Shown one piece after another: positions 1 to 7,511 of a stretch of 18,169 nucleotides of DNA. The stretch is taken from NCBI GenBank assembly GCA_030038335.1, contig JASHPC010000288.1:1-18169 (forward strand), read 5' to 3'. Below the pieces are notes generated by a model. It was given only the letters and a program-made list of their open reading frames with translations, searched no databases and was not told the origin of the DNA. The translations under genes were made by a program, and so were the position numbers. Every line of letters begins with the position of its first letter. Within the stretch, counting starts at the first letter, position 1. The stretch comes from Vulcanimicrobiota bacterium. GTDB taxonomy: Bacteria > Vulcanimicrobiota > Vulcanimicrobiia > Vulcanimicrobiales > Vulcanimicrobiaceae.

Positions 1-108
1 CTCGCGTCGCGTCAAGACGAGTCGTTCAGCGCGAAAGTCATCGCCGCGCTGCGCAACCAGTTCGGAGGACACGCCATTAAAGCGGAGCAGGCGACGACGC
101 GTGCTTGA
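1..108 (+). CDS. gnd: 6-phosphogluconate dehydrogenase, C-terminal end (partial)
   Basis: The window opens inside this gene; 35 codons and a TGA (106-108) are visible. The tail reads SRQDESFSAKVIAALRNQFG followed by GHAIK. In family knowledge this is the usual C-terminus of the shorter (about 300 residue) decarboxylating 6-phosphogluconate dehydrogenases, where a 'LRNQFGGHAV' ending is typical. The enzyme oxidises 6-phosphogluconate to ribulose-5-phosphate plus CO2 with NAD(P)+ in the cytoplasm. Its stop overlaps the zwf start by 8 nt, and the next genes encode the two preceding steps of the same pathway, which strongly supports the call. Catalytic and cofactor-binding regions lie outside the window, so cofactor preference cannot be judged. 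Confidence 0.82.
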   Translation, partial: LASRQDESFSAKVIAALRNQFGGHAIKAEQATTRA

Positions 109-1660
109 GACGACGGCTTCGCCGCCGAGCCAGAACGCGGAACGTACGAATCCGCTGCGTGCGGGCATCGAGAGCGATCGCATCGCAGATCCTTGCAGCA
201 TCGTCTTTTTCGGCGCAAGCGGCGATCTCTTCAAACGAATGCTCTTGCCCGCAATCTGGACGCTGCGCACGCGCGGCATCCTTCCCGCCGGCTTCGCGCT
301 CGTCGGCTTCGCTCGGACGAAGTTCAGCGACGACGAGTTCCGCGAATACTGCAAGAGCCAGCTCGACGAGTTTGCGCCCGAAGGAATGAAACCGCAGGGC
401 GAACTTTGGGAAAAGTTCGCGCCCTGCCTGAGCTACATCACGGCCGACTTCAAGCAGCTCGGACACTTTCAGCAGCTGAGAAAACGCTTGGACGAAAACG
501 ACAAAGCGTTCGGAACGGCGAGCAATCGCCTCTTCTATCTCGCGACTCCGCCCTCGGTCTTTCCAGGCATCATCGACATGCTTCGGCGCGCGAACCTGGA
601 CCCGCGCAGCAACGAGCGCGGCTGGACGCGCATCGTCATCGAGAAGCCGTTCGGCATCGATCTCGAATCGTCGCGCGCGCTGCAAAAGACCGTCGAGCGC
701 GTCTTCGGCGAGCACGACGTCTACCGCATCGACCACTATTTGGGCAAGGAGCCGGTACAGGACATCATGGCCCTGCGCTTTGCCAATACGATCTTCGAAC
801 CGATATGGAACCGGAACTACGTCCAGTCCGTGCAGATTACGTCCGCCGAGAAAATCGGCATCGAAGATCGCGGCAGTTACTACGAGAACGCCGGCGCGCT
901 GCGCGACATGATCCAGAATCACGTTCTGAATCTGCTTGCGCTCGTCGCGATGGAGCCGCCTGCGAGCTCGGAAGCCGACGCGATCCGCAACGAGAAGTTC
1001 AAGGTGTTCTCCGCGATCGCTCCGCCGCGACACGATGACGTCATGGCGATGTCGGCCCGCGGGCAGTACGGCCCCGGCATCGTCGACGGCGAGAAGGTTC
1101 CCGGCTACCGGCAAGAGCAGGGCGTCGCGCCACAATCCAACACCGAGACGTTCGCCGCGCTACGGATCGGCATCGACAACTGGCGCTGGGCGGGGGTGCC
1201 CTTCTACTTGCGCTCTGGAAAGCGGCTCGCGAAGAAGATCTCGGAAATCGTCGTCACCTTCAAACCGATTCCGCATCGTCTCTACGGCGAGTCGACCGAC
1301 GCGATCGAGCCGAACATGCTCGTCATCAAGATCGAGCCGGACGAAGGCATCGCGTTGCGATGGGAGGCAAAGGTTCCCGGTCCGAAGAGTCACATTCGTA
1401 GCGTTTTCATGGACTTCAACTATGGAACCGGGTTCGGCTTCCACTCACCGCCGGCATACGAGCGGCTTCTCGCCGATGCCATGCGCGGAGACCAAACCCT
1501 CTTTACGCGATGGGACGCCGTCGAACTCGCTTGGGAAATCATCGCACCCGTTCTCGACGTGTGGCAGAACACGAAGGATTTCTCGTTTCCAAACTACGCC
1601 GCCGGAAGCCAAGGTCCCGAGACGGGGTTCCGGCTCTTGCACGACTGGCGAAGACTGTGA
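101..1660 (+). CDS. zwf: Glucose-6-phosphate 1-dehydrogenase
   Basis: A 519-residue cytoplasmic enzyme that oxidises glucose-6-phosphate to 6-phosphogluconolactone while reducing NADP+, the entry step of the oxidative pentose phosphate pathway. The N-terminal Rossmann motif GASGDLFKRM (residues 38-47), the EKPFG motif (181-185) and the active-site signature RIDHYLGKE (209-217) are all intact, and the length is normal for the family. The GTG start at 101 lies inside the end of gnd (8-nt overlap), with a GGAG about 14 nt upstream; it gives an N-terminal extension of about 30 residues before the first strand, and no better start is present. The TGA overlaps the opcA GTG start as GTGA, so translation is probably coupled. 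Confidence 0.97.
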   Translation: MLETTASPPSQNAERTNPLRAGIESDRIADPCSIVFFGASGDLFKRMLLPAIWTLRTRGILPAGFALVGFARTKFSDDEFREYCKSQLDEFAPEGMKPQGELWEKFAPCLSYITADFKQLGHFQQLRKRLDENDKAFGTASNRLFYLATPPSVFPGIIDMLRRANLDPRSNERGWTRIVIEKPFGIDLESSRALQKTVERVFGEHDVYRIDHYLGKEPVQDIMALRFANTIFEPIWNRNYVQSVQITSAEKIGIEDRGSYYENAGALRDMIQNHVLNLLALVAMEPPASSEADAIRNEKFKVFSAIAPPRHDDVMAMSARGQYGPGIVDGEKVPGYRQEQGVAPQSNTETFAALRIGIDNWRWAGVPFYLRSGKRLAKKISEIVVTFKPIPHRLYGESTDAIEPNMLVIKIEPDEGIALRWEAKVPGPKSHIRSVFMDFNYGTGFGFHSPPAYERLLADAMRGDQTLFTRWDAVELAWEIIAPVLDVWQNTKDFSFPNYAAGSQGPETGFRLLHDWRRL

Positions 1661-2571
1661 ATGCGGACGTTCGTATCGCCACGATGAACCTCGTCGTCTT
1701 CGTGGAGGACGAACGTCTGTTGTCGTGGGCGCGAGAGCGCGCGCATCTTCTCGCCTCCCGGCACGCGTCGCGCGTGCTCGTGCTCAACGCGAGCGTTGGT
1801 GAAGGAGCGAAAGCCGAAGACGGTGACGACTGGACGGAGCTCGGCGTCGGCGGCAGATCTCCCGAACAACTGCAAGCGCTGACAATGGCGCTGCTCCCCG
1901 AAGAGATGCCCGGCGTTCTCCTCTGGGTCGCGCCGCGAACTGCGGCCGACGAGCGCTTTCGACAACTCGCGCCGGGGATGCGCACGATTCTCCTCGACAG
2001 CTCGCGCGCGATCGACGACGACGCCGCGCTCCGCGATCTCATCGCGTATCGTGCCGGGACGGAGCATCGAGCGCTCTTTCACGATCTCGCGTACCTGCGA
2101 CTCGCTCCCTGGCAAGAGGTCGTCGCGGATTTCTTCGATTCAAACGCTTTCGTCGAAGATCTCTTCGACTTGCAGCACGTCACGGTCGCGAGCGGCTCGG
2201 ACGCCGAAGGGTATTACCTGCTCGGATGGCTCGCGAGCCGTCTGGGCTGGGAACCTGCGGGAAAAGGCAGCTTTCAACCACGCAATCACGCGCGAGAGAT
2301 TACGTACGAGATCGTGCGCGAGGGTCAGGCGCGCCGCGTAACGCGCGTCGAGCTGCAATCACACGCCACGCGTTTTCTCGCCGAGCTGTGCACGCGTTCC
2401 GAAGGCGCCGTCTGGCTCGAAGTAAGCGGAGCGAAGCAGCGTCCAGCGCGTGTCGAGCCGCTGCACGACGTCGACATTACGTCGTTGCTGGAGCGCGCGA
2501 TCTTGCACGAGCAGCCCGACCCGGTCTTCTTCGACTCCCTCGAGGTCGCAGGCCGGCTTCTCTCGCCGTAG
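1657..2571 (+). CDS. opcA: OpcA-like glucose-6-phosphate dehydrogenase assembly/activator protein
   Basis: A 304-residue protein. The open frame extends further upstream, but the GTG at 1657 overlaps the zwf stop as GTGA and is followed by ADVRIATMNLVVFVEDE, matching the usual OpcA N-terminal strand ('...MNLVVV...'). Other family-like stretches are TILLDSSR, the central DLAYLRLAPWQEVVADFFD and YLLGWLASRLGW. OpcA is known from cyanobacteria and actinobacteria as a protein needed for full assembly or activity of Zwf, and in cyanobacteria as a target of redox control. Placement directly between zwf and pgl supports that role. It has no signal peptide or membrane segment, so it is cytoplasmic. 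Cysteines are few (one is visible, in ELCTRSEG), so thioredoxin-type control is not obvious from the sequence. Confidence 0.88.
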   Translation: MNADVRIATMNLVVFVEDERLLSWARERAHLLASRHASRVLVLNASVGEGAKAEDGDDWTELGVGGRSPEQLQALTMALLPEEMPGVLLWVAPRTAADERFRQLAPGMRTILLDSSRAIDDDAALRDLIAYRAGTEHRALFHDLAYLRLAPWQEVVADFFDSNAFVEDLFDLQHVTVASGSDAEGYYLLGWLASRLGWEPAGKGSFQPRNHAREITYEIVREGQARRVTRVELQSHATRFLAELCTRSEGAVWLEVSGAKQRPARVEPLHDVDITSLLERAILHEQPDPVFFDSLEVAGRLLSP

Positions 2572-2578
2572 CGACGCC

Positions 2579-3304
2579 ATGAGCGCAGAGGTACGCGTCT
2601 TCCGTACGCCCGAGCTCCTCGCCGAAGGCATCGCCGACGCGTTCGTGGCTGCCGCACACGATGCGATTGCAGCGCACGACGTCTTTAACGTCGCGCTTGC
2701 AGGTGGAACGACGCCGCGGGCCGCGTACGATCTGCTTGCGTCTCAGCCACGATGCGATCGCGTCGATTGGGCGCGCGTGCGCTGCTACTTCGGAGACGAG
2801 CGCTGCGTACCGCCAAGCGACTCGGAGTCAAACTACAAGACCGCGCAGGACGCGCTCCTCGCGCGCGTGCCCGTTCTACGGGAAAACGTGTACCGGATGC
2901 GGGGCGAGCTTCCGCCGGTCGAGGCGGCCATCGCATACGCTCGCATCCTGCGCGATACGCTCGGAGCGGCGCCTCAGCTCGATCTTTGCATGCTCGGTCT
3001 GGGTGCAGACGCGCATACTGCCTCGCTCTTTCCCGGAAACGATCCTCTTACCGACGATGAATCGCTCGTGCGCGCAGTCTACGCGCAGTCCGCTCAGGCT
3101 GCGAAGTGGCGGCTGACGATCACACCGGAAGTGATCAACGCCTCACGAGAAGTGCTCTTCGGAGTCTCCGGACAAGAGAAAGCGGAAGCGCTTCACGCCG
3201 TCCGCGAAGCGTCATTCGACCCTTGCCTGCGCCCTGCTCAGATCGTTCGTCCGCACAGCGGCCGTCTGCTCTGGCTCGTCGACGCCGCAGCGTTCGGAGC
3301 CTAG
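2579..3304 (+). CDS. pgl: 6-phosphogluconolactonase (DevB/Pgl type)
   Basis: A 241-residue enzyme of the SugAR/NagB-like fold that hydrolyses 6-phosphogluconolactone to 6-phosphogluconate, linking Zwf to Gnd. Visible motifs are the phosphate-binding AGGTTP (41-46), GDERCVP (72-78) followed by DSESNY, and GLGADAHTASLFPG (140-153). The last usually reads D-G-H; here it is D-A-H, a mild variant that keeps the catalytic His. The C-terminal part has the expected RLTITPEVINASREVLFGV. The ATG at 2579 lies 7 nt after the opcA stop; the frame is open further upstream, but that part overlaps opcA and lacks homology. No clear Shine-Dalgarno precedes the ATG, so translation probably depends on coupling. 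Its TAG shares a CTAG palindrome with the stop of the convergent tolC-like gene. Confidence 0.96.
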   Translation: MSAEVRVFRTPELLAEGIADAFVAAAHDAIAAHDVFNVALAGGTTPRAAYDLLASQPRCDRVDWARVRCYFGDERCVPPSDSESNYKTAQDALLARVPVLRENVYRMRGELPPVEAAIAYARILRDTLGAAPQLDLCMLGLGADAHTASLFPGNDPLTDDESLVRAVYAQSAQAAKWRLTITPEVINASREVLFGVSGQEKAEALHAVREASFDPCLRPAQIVRPHSGRLLWLVDAAAFGA

Positions 3305-4998
3305 AGCGCCTTCGAACCGAGCGTATCGAGATTCACGCCGTTATCCGAAAGGATGGCGCCGGTGACGCGTTCCAACTCGACGACGGCCTTGTTCACGTCC
3401 GTCTGCGCTTGAAGCTCGGTGCCGCGCGCCTGCGCAAGCTCGAGCTGACGCTGCAGCACGAGAAACGTCGTCGAGGTGCCGTTACGGAACTTGCGAAGCT
3501 CGCTGGCATACACCGACTCGCTCGCAACCCTGGCATTGCGCGCGGCTCCAAGACGCGCGAGCGCAGCTTCGTACGTCTGGAGCGCGTTGCGAGCCTCGAC
3601 AGCGATGCGCACTTCGGTCGCCTCTAACTGCACTTGCGTTTGACGCTGCTCTTCCTGCGCCTCGGCGAGTTGCGCCTTGGCGGTGTGATTTCCAAGCGGC
3701 AACGAGTAGACGAGCGCGGCATTCCAATACGGATAACGCTGTTGGAGCAGCGTGTTGTACGATTGCCCGAATCCGCCGATCAGGACGGGCGGAATTGCGA
3801 AGGTGCACGGCGACGTCGGGCAGACGAACGGATAGAGCGGGTTGCTCGGCGTCAACGGAACGAGCGTGCCGGCGTACCCGTTCGTGGTGTATCCGAGCTT
3901 TAGGTCGACTTGCGGCCGCAACTGATTGCGCGCGTACGCGACGTCCACGTCGCTTTGAAGCTCCGCGTCGAGGCTCTGCCGAATCTCGGGCCGGTTCTGC
4001 ATCGCCTGTTCCACGAGCTTCGCGAACGCGGGTGCGGTCGGAGCGTGGAACACGGGAGACGTCGGCACGAGATTTGCCGTCCAGACGGGGTCGGCCGGAT
4101 TCGCCGCGATCTCGCTTTTCAACTCATTTTGCACCGTTGCTACGTTTTGAAGTGCCGAGTAGACGTTCGCCTCCTCCGTGCTCACCTGTGCACCGGACTC
4201 GACCGCGTCCACCGGCGCGCCGGCACCACGCCGAGCGAGCCGAATCGTGCTCTTCTGCTGCGCGATCGCCTCGCGAAGCGCTTCTTCCTGAATTGCAACG
4301 TTGCGCCACGCTGCGACGAGATCCCAATAGGAGTCCTCGACCTGTTCGATCGTATTGGCAACCGTCGCGAGCGTCTGCTCTTCCGTCGCATTGGCGTTGA
4401 TGATAGAGAGCTGCACCTGCCGCTTCGGCGCATTCATCCCGGCGTTACGCAGGAGCGGTTGCGTCAGCACGAACGAGAGCGCGCTCAAATACGTCGGATT
4501 GAGGAGATTGATGATCTCGTTGTTCGTCGTGCGGGTTTGCGAAAGGTTGATGCTATACGTCTGTCCGTTTGGCAGCGTTCCCGAAACGCCGCCGGTGATG
4601 CTCTCGTCACCGCTCACGATTGGGCCGTAATCAGGCCCTGCGAAAAACGGGTTCTGCGGAGCGGAGATCGAGCGGTCGACCTCCGGCTGGACCTGCAGCT
4701 TCACGTCGAACGCGCCTTTCGCGGCTTCGATGCCGTAAAACGCGATTCGCCGGTTTCCGGCCGCGATCGCGAGCGTCGGATTCTTGACGAGCGCCATTCC
4801 GATCGCGTCGTCGAGCGCAATGCCGACGAATGGCTGCGAGGTGACGCCGACGAGCTGCGGTGTTTGGGGTTTCGCGTTAGGAGCGCCGTAGCCGGGCGCT
4901 ACCGTCGGAACCGCAGGCAGCACCGGCACCGGTGCGGGCGTTGGGATGACCGCTCGCGCAGGAAGCGTGACGGCCGCGAGAAGTGCGAGCGCGTACAT
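3301..4998 (-). CDS. TolC-family outer-membrane efflux channel
   Basis: A 565-residue protein with an N-terminal signal sequence (about residues 1-16, ending LPARA) and a Pro/Ala-rich linker. It then has two outer-membrane-efflux repeats typical of TolC: the first begins ALDDAIGMALVKNPTLAIA, and the second contains NRPEIRQSLDAELQSDVDVA and ends with the long helix KAVVELERVTGAIL. TolC proteins form trimeric channels spanning the outer membrane and periplasm and export substrates delivered by an adaptor such as the neighbouring EmrA-like protein. The ATG overlaps the adaptor's stop as TAATG. One expected extracellular loop is expanded and carries two cysteines, CPTSPC, just before the strand leading to YSLPLGN; a disulfide there is possible but unproven. 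The substrate cannot be inferred. Confidence 0.93.
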   Translation of the reverse strand: MYALALLAAVTLPARAVIPTPAPVPVLPAVPTVAPGYGAPNAKPQTPQLVGVTSQPFVGIALDDAIGMALVKNPTLAIAAGNRRIAFYGIEAAKGAFDVKLQVQPEVDRSISAPQNPFFAGPDYGPIVSGDESITGGVSGTLPNGQTYSINLSQTRTTNNEIINLLNPTYLSALSFVLTQPLLRNAGMNAPKRQVQLSIINANATEEQTLATVANTIEQVEDSYWDLVAAWRNVAIQEEALREAIAQQKSTIRLARRGAGAPVDAVESGAQVSTEEANVYSALQNVATVQNELKSEIAANPADPVWTANLVPTSPVFHAPTAPAFAKLVEQAMQNRPEIRQSLDAELQSDVDVAYARNQLRPQVDLKLGYTTNGYAGTLVPLTPSNPLYPFVCPTSPCTFAIPPVLIGGFGQSYNTLLQQRYPYWNAALVYSLPLGNHTAKAQLAEAQEEQRQTQVQLEATEVRIAVEARNALQTYEAALARLGAARNARVASESVYASELRKFRNGTSTTFLVLQRQLELAQARGTELQAQTDVNKAVVELERVTGAILSDNGVNLDTLGSKAL

Positions 4999-6164
4999 TA
5001 CTTGACTCGAACGTACGTTTCGACGCTCATACCGGGACGCAGCGGCATGTCGGCGCGCGGGTCGTCAATCGAGATTCTCACGGGAACGCGTTGGGTTACC
5101 TTCACGAAGTTCCCCGTCGCGTTTTGTGAGGGGACGAGCGCGTACGTATTCTCGGACGCCGGGTTGATGGAAACGACGTGCCCGTGGAATGTGACGCCTT
5201 TGTACGCGTCGACGTGGATATCGACCGGTTGACCGACGCGCATGTTCCCGAGCTGCGTCTCTTTGTAATCTGCCGTGATGTAGATGCCCGTGCTCGGAAC
5301 GAGCGTCATTAACTGCGCGCCCGCCGCGATGGTCTGCCCGATCTCGGCATCTTTCTCGCCGACGTACGCGTCGATCGGCGAATAGATCCTCGTGTAATGG
5401 AGATCGCGCTGCGCGAGCTCGAGCTGCGCGCGCGCGGCCTCGACTTGGCTGACGTCGCTCGCTTGCGCGAGCTTTCCTTCGGCAGTGGCGACGCCGCCTT
5501 GCGCCGCGCTGATACCCGCCGACGCCGCGTTTTGCTGACGCTGCGCCCCCGCGAGCTGCGCCTCCGCCGCGGCGGCGGTTGCGCGAGCCGCGTCGAGCTG
5601 TTCCGCAGGAACGTCTCCGGTCGCGACGAGCGACTCGGTTCGGGCGAGGTCCGCCTCGGCCTTGTCGTACTCTTGCTGCGCCGCGGGAACGTTCGCTGCC
5701 GCAACGCCTGCCTGCGCGGCGGCTTGCGCGACTTGCGCTTGCGCCTGCGAGACTCCGCCACGCTGTTGCTGCACGAGCGTCCGCTGGTTGGCGGCCGCAA
5801 GATCGTACTGAGCCTGCGCTTGCTGCAAGCGGGCTTGTTCGTCGCTGTTGTCGAGGATGATGAGCAACTGTCCCCTGTGCACATACTGGTTCGTCGTGAC
5901 GAGAATGCGATCGATGCGCTCGGGGATCTTGCTCGTGACCTGAACGATATCGGCGTCGACGTGCGCGTCGTCGGTGCCCTCGTGCGAGAGCATATACTTC
6001 AGCCACGGAATCCCGTACATGAGAATGAGCGCGAGCACGATGATGCCCGCCCCAATGAAGAACCAGCGCTTGCGCGGAGCGCGCTTCGTCTCCGTATCTC
6101 GGTCCTCTGCGGTCCCCGTGCCATTCGTGCCGCGTTGTTGTATCTCGCGCGTTTCCGTGCTCAC
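4998..6164 (-). CDS. EmrA/HlyD-family membrane fusion (periplasmic adaptor) protein
   Basis: A 388-residue protein with a basic N-terminal tail, one transmembrane helix (about 34-54), a barrel/lipoyl-like first half starting TDDAHVDADIVQVTSKI (64-80), a long Ala/Gln-rich coiled coil (about 105-260) and a closing barrel. YITADYKETQLGNMRVGQPV and the C-terminal NATGNFVKVTQRVPVRI are hallmark stretches of EmrA-type adaptors, which normally pair with an MFS (DHA2) pump and TolC. The start is GTG at 6164, overlapping the tetR stop as GTGA; the purine-rich AGGAGCAGAGGAAG upstream is the likely ribosome site. No emrB-like pump gene exists in this operon or window, so its partner must be encoded elsewhere. 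Confidence 0.93.
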   Translation of the reverse strand: MSTETREIQQRGTNGTGTAEDRDTETKRAPRKRWFFIGAGIIVLALILMYGIPWLKYMLSHEGTDDAHVDADIVQVTSKIPERIDRILVTTNQYVHRGQLLIILDNSDEQARLQQAQAQYDLAAANQRTLVQQQRGGVSQAQAQVAQAAAQAGVAAANVPAAQQEYDKAEADLARTESLVATGDVPAEQLDAARATAAAAEAQLAGAQRQQNAASAGISAAQGGVATAEGKLAQASDVSQVEAARAQLELAQRDLHYTRIYSPIDAYVGEKDAEIGQTIAAGAQLMTLVPSTGIYITADYKETQLGNMRVGQPVDIHVDAYKGVTFHGHVVSINPASENTYALVPSQNATGNFVKVTQRVPVRISIDDPRADMPLRPGMSVETYVRVK

Positions 6165-6775
6165 GAACTCGTTCTTCCTCTGCTCCTGACGCCGTTCAAA
6201 AATACGTCCACGTAGAAACCCAGTGCCTCATCCGGCTCGGCGTGGACGTCCGAGTCCGGAAACTTGTCGCGCGCGAGCACGTGCGTAAACACCATGCCCA
6301 TGAAAAGCGTTGCAAGGCGCCGCGCGTCCCCGCGCAGCGTTCCGTCGGCGACGTGACGCTCTATGACCTCGACGACGATCCCGTGGAGTGCGAGCTGCGG
6401 ACGCCACGCAGTCGAGGCGAACAGATCCTTGTCGTACCCGGGATCGACGAACGACCACCGGATGATGTCCTTCTGAGACTCCATGCGCTCGAGCATCACG
6501 CGGCCGAGCGCCATGAGGTCGGCATCGACGGGGCCGCGCAGCTGCGCGACGACGTCGCGCAACTCCACGAGTCCACAAAACCGTTCCGCCACGGCCAGCA
6601 CGAGGGCACCCTTGCTCCCGAAGTGCCGAAAGAGCGTTGCCTCGTTGACCCCCGCGACGTCGGCGATCTCACGCGTCGTCGCGCCACGCTTGCCCTTACG
6701 CGCGATCACTTCGCGCGCCGCGAAAAGGACTCTCTCCCGCGTTTCCTCAGGCGAGGCCGTCTTCGAAGCGAGCAT
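6161..6775 (-). CDS. TetR/AcrR-family transcriptional regulator
   Basis: A 204-residue protein with a canonical TetR N-terminal helix-turn-helix (about residues 33-57): TTREIADVAGVNEATLFRHF followed by GSKGAL. The C-terminal ligand/dimer domain is helical and diverged; WSFVDPGYDKDLFASTAWRP is distinctive, and I do not recognise a ligand class from it. It lies inside the operon it probably controls: its ATG overlaps the LolA-like gene's stop (TAATG) and its TGA overlaps the adaptor's GTG (GTGA). The likely operator is the interrupted palindrome at 7480-7499 upstream of the first gene, implying autorepression together with the efflux genes. A Shine-Dalgarno is not visible before the ATG, which fits translational coupling. 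Confidence 0.94.
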   Translation of the reverse strand: MLASKTASPEETRERVLFAAREVIARKGKRGATTREIADVAGVNEATLFRHFGSKGALVLAVAERFCGLVELRDVVAQLRGPVDADLMALGRVMLERMESQKDIIRWSFVDPGYDKDLFASTAWRPQLALHGIVVEVIERHVADGTLRGDARRLATLFMGMVFTHVLARDKFPDSDVHAEPDEALGFYVDVFLNGVRSRGRTSS

Positions 6776-7446
6776 TACTGGCTGAACACCGCGTCGTCGA
6801 CGCCGACGTTAATCTGATACTCGTCGAAAACCACGTCGCCGACCGCGTGGACGCGCGGAATATCGATCGCCGCGTGCTGCGAAGAGGGGACGACGAACCC
6901 GTGCTGAGTCCGGTACGACTGCGTGATGACGATCGTTCCGCCGCTGCGGTAATACCACTCCATGCGCGCGACCTCGTACGTATGCGGGTCTACGTACGCG
7001 TCCGTATGGTCGAGGATGTCGCTGTGAATCTTCTTCGTCATGCGCAACACGAGGTACGTGCGTCCGTCGAGCATACGCGGTCCAACGAGGACCACGTTCT
7101 GGTCGCGCTGCCATGAGCTCGGTTGCCCCACGTCGACGAAGAGCCGCGAGAAATTCTTCATGTAAAACGGTACGCTCTCGAAGATGACTTCATACGACGC
7201 CGGCTTTTTGTAGTACGACGTACCGTCCAACTGCGGGCTCAAGTACGGGAAGTTCAGCATGTGCATGTCGACGTGCACGTGCGCGCGGTACGACTGCAGC
7301 GCCGGGTTGCTCGCTACCATCTTCGCGATGACGTTCTGTGCGCTCGAGGGCGCCGTATCAGTTGTCGGCATTGCGCCGACGAGGGCGAAAACGAGGCTGG
7401 CGAGGAGCCCGGCTAGGCGGGCGATGGGCGTGAGCTGGCGCGGCAT
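6775..7446 (-). CDS. Secreted LolA-like (outer-membrane lipoprotein-sorting fold) protein
   Basis: A 223-residue protein with a signal peptide (about 1-25: basic MPRQLTPIAR, then a hydrophobic stretch to VGA) and no lipobox cysteine, so it is probably soluble in the periplasm. The mature part reads like the LolA/LppX-type half-barrel: repeated beta strands, a strand pair around NVVLVGPRMLDGRTYLVLRM, and DPHTYEVARMEWYYRSGG, which resembles the 'D..T..V.+++....G' strand of outer-membrane lipoprotein-sorting relatives. Family members bind lipids or lipoprotein acyl chains. It is the first gene of a unit with TetR, EmrA-like and TolC-like genes, joined to tetR by TAATG. A role in carrying a hydrophobic cargo to the export complex is my inference. 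A DUF-level periplasmic protein of similar fold is the main alternative. Confidence 0.72.
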   Translation of the reverse strand: MPRQLTPIARLAGLLASLVFALVGAMPTTDTAPSSAQNVIAKMVASNPALQSYRAHVHVDMHMLNFPYLSPQLDGTSYYKKPASYEVIFESVPFYMKNFSRLFVDVGQPSSWQRDQNVVLVGPRMLDGRTYLVLRMTKKIHSDILDHTDAYVDPHTYEVARMEWYYRSGGTIVITQSYRTQHGFVVPSSQHAAIDIPRVHAVGDVVFDEYQINVGVDDAVFSQ

Positions 7447-7459
7447 TCGCCGCCCACGA

Positions 7460-7511
7460 TAGCATAGCGCGCACCGTTAATGCAAGTACTTACACGCATG
7501 CCTCTATGCTA
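7460..7511. repeat. Outer 8-bp inverted repeat around the operator gap
   Basis: TAGCATAG (7460-7467) and CTATGCTA (7504-7511) are perfect reverse complements separated by 36 bp. They flank, but do not share the centre of, the 20-bp palindrome at 7480-7499. The right arm contains the hutF stop codon; the left arm holds the TATGCT -10-like hexamer of the following operon. It could be a weak hairpin separating the hut transcript from the next operon, or a second regulatory site. No U-tract follows, so it is not a standard intrinsic terminator. Confidence 0.4.
7480..7499. promoter_or_regulatory. Candidate TetR operator (20-bp interrupted palindrome)
   Basis: The sequence reads ATGC-nn-GTA-nn-TAC-nn-GCAT, with 14 of 20 positions symmetric and regularly spaced unmatched pairs. 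Such spacing is typical of dimeric TetR-family operators. It sits 33 bp before the ATG of the LolA-like gene, the first gene of the tetR-containing operon. On the minus strand the left arm ends in TTGCAT (7485-7480), a possible -35 element, and a TATGCT -10-like hexamer lies at 7466-7461; the spacing between them is too short to be a standard promoter, so promoter assignment is weak. Binding by the TetR protein is inferred from position and symmetry. Confidence 0.6.

Noticed and set aside
77..1135. Minus-strand open frame of 352 codons opposite zwf
   Set aside because: It is antisense to intact zwf motifs and shows no family features.
3910..5232. Long plus-strand open frame (440 codons) opposite the tolC-like and emrA-like genes
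   Set aside because: Its composition is Arg-rich and low in motifs, as expected antisense to GC-rich coding sequence. The minus-strand genes have clear families and coupled junctions.
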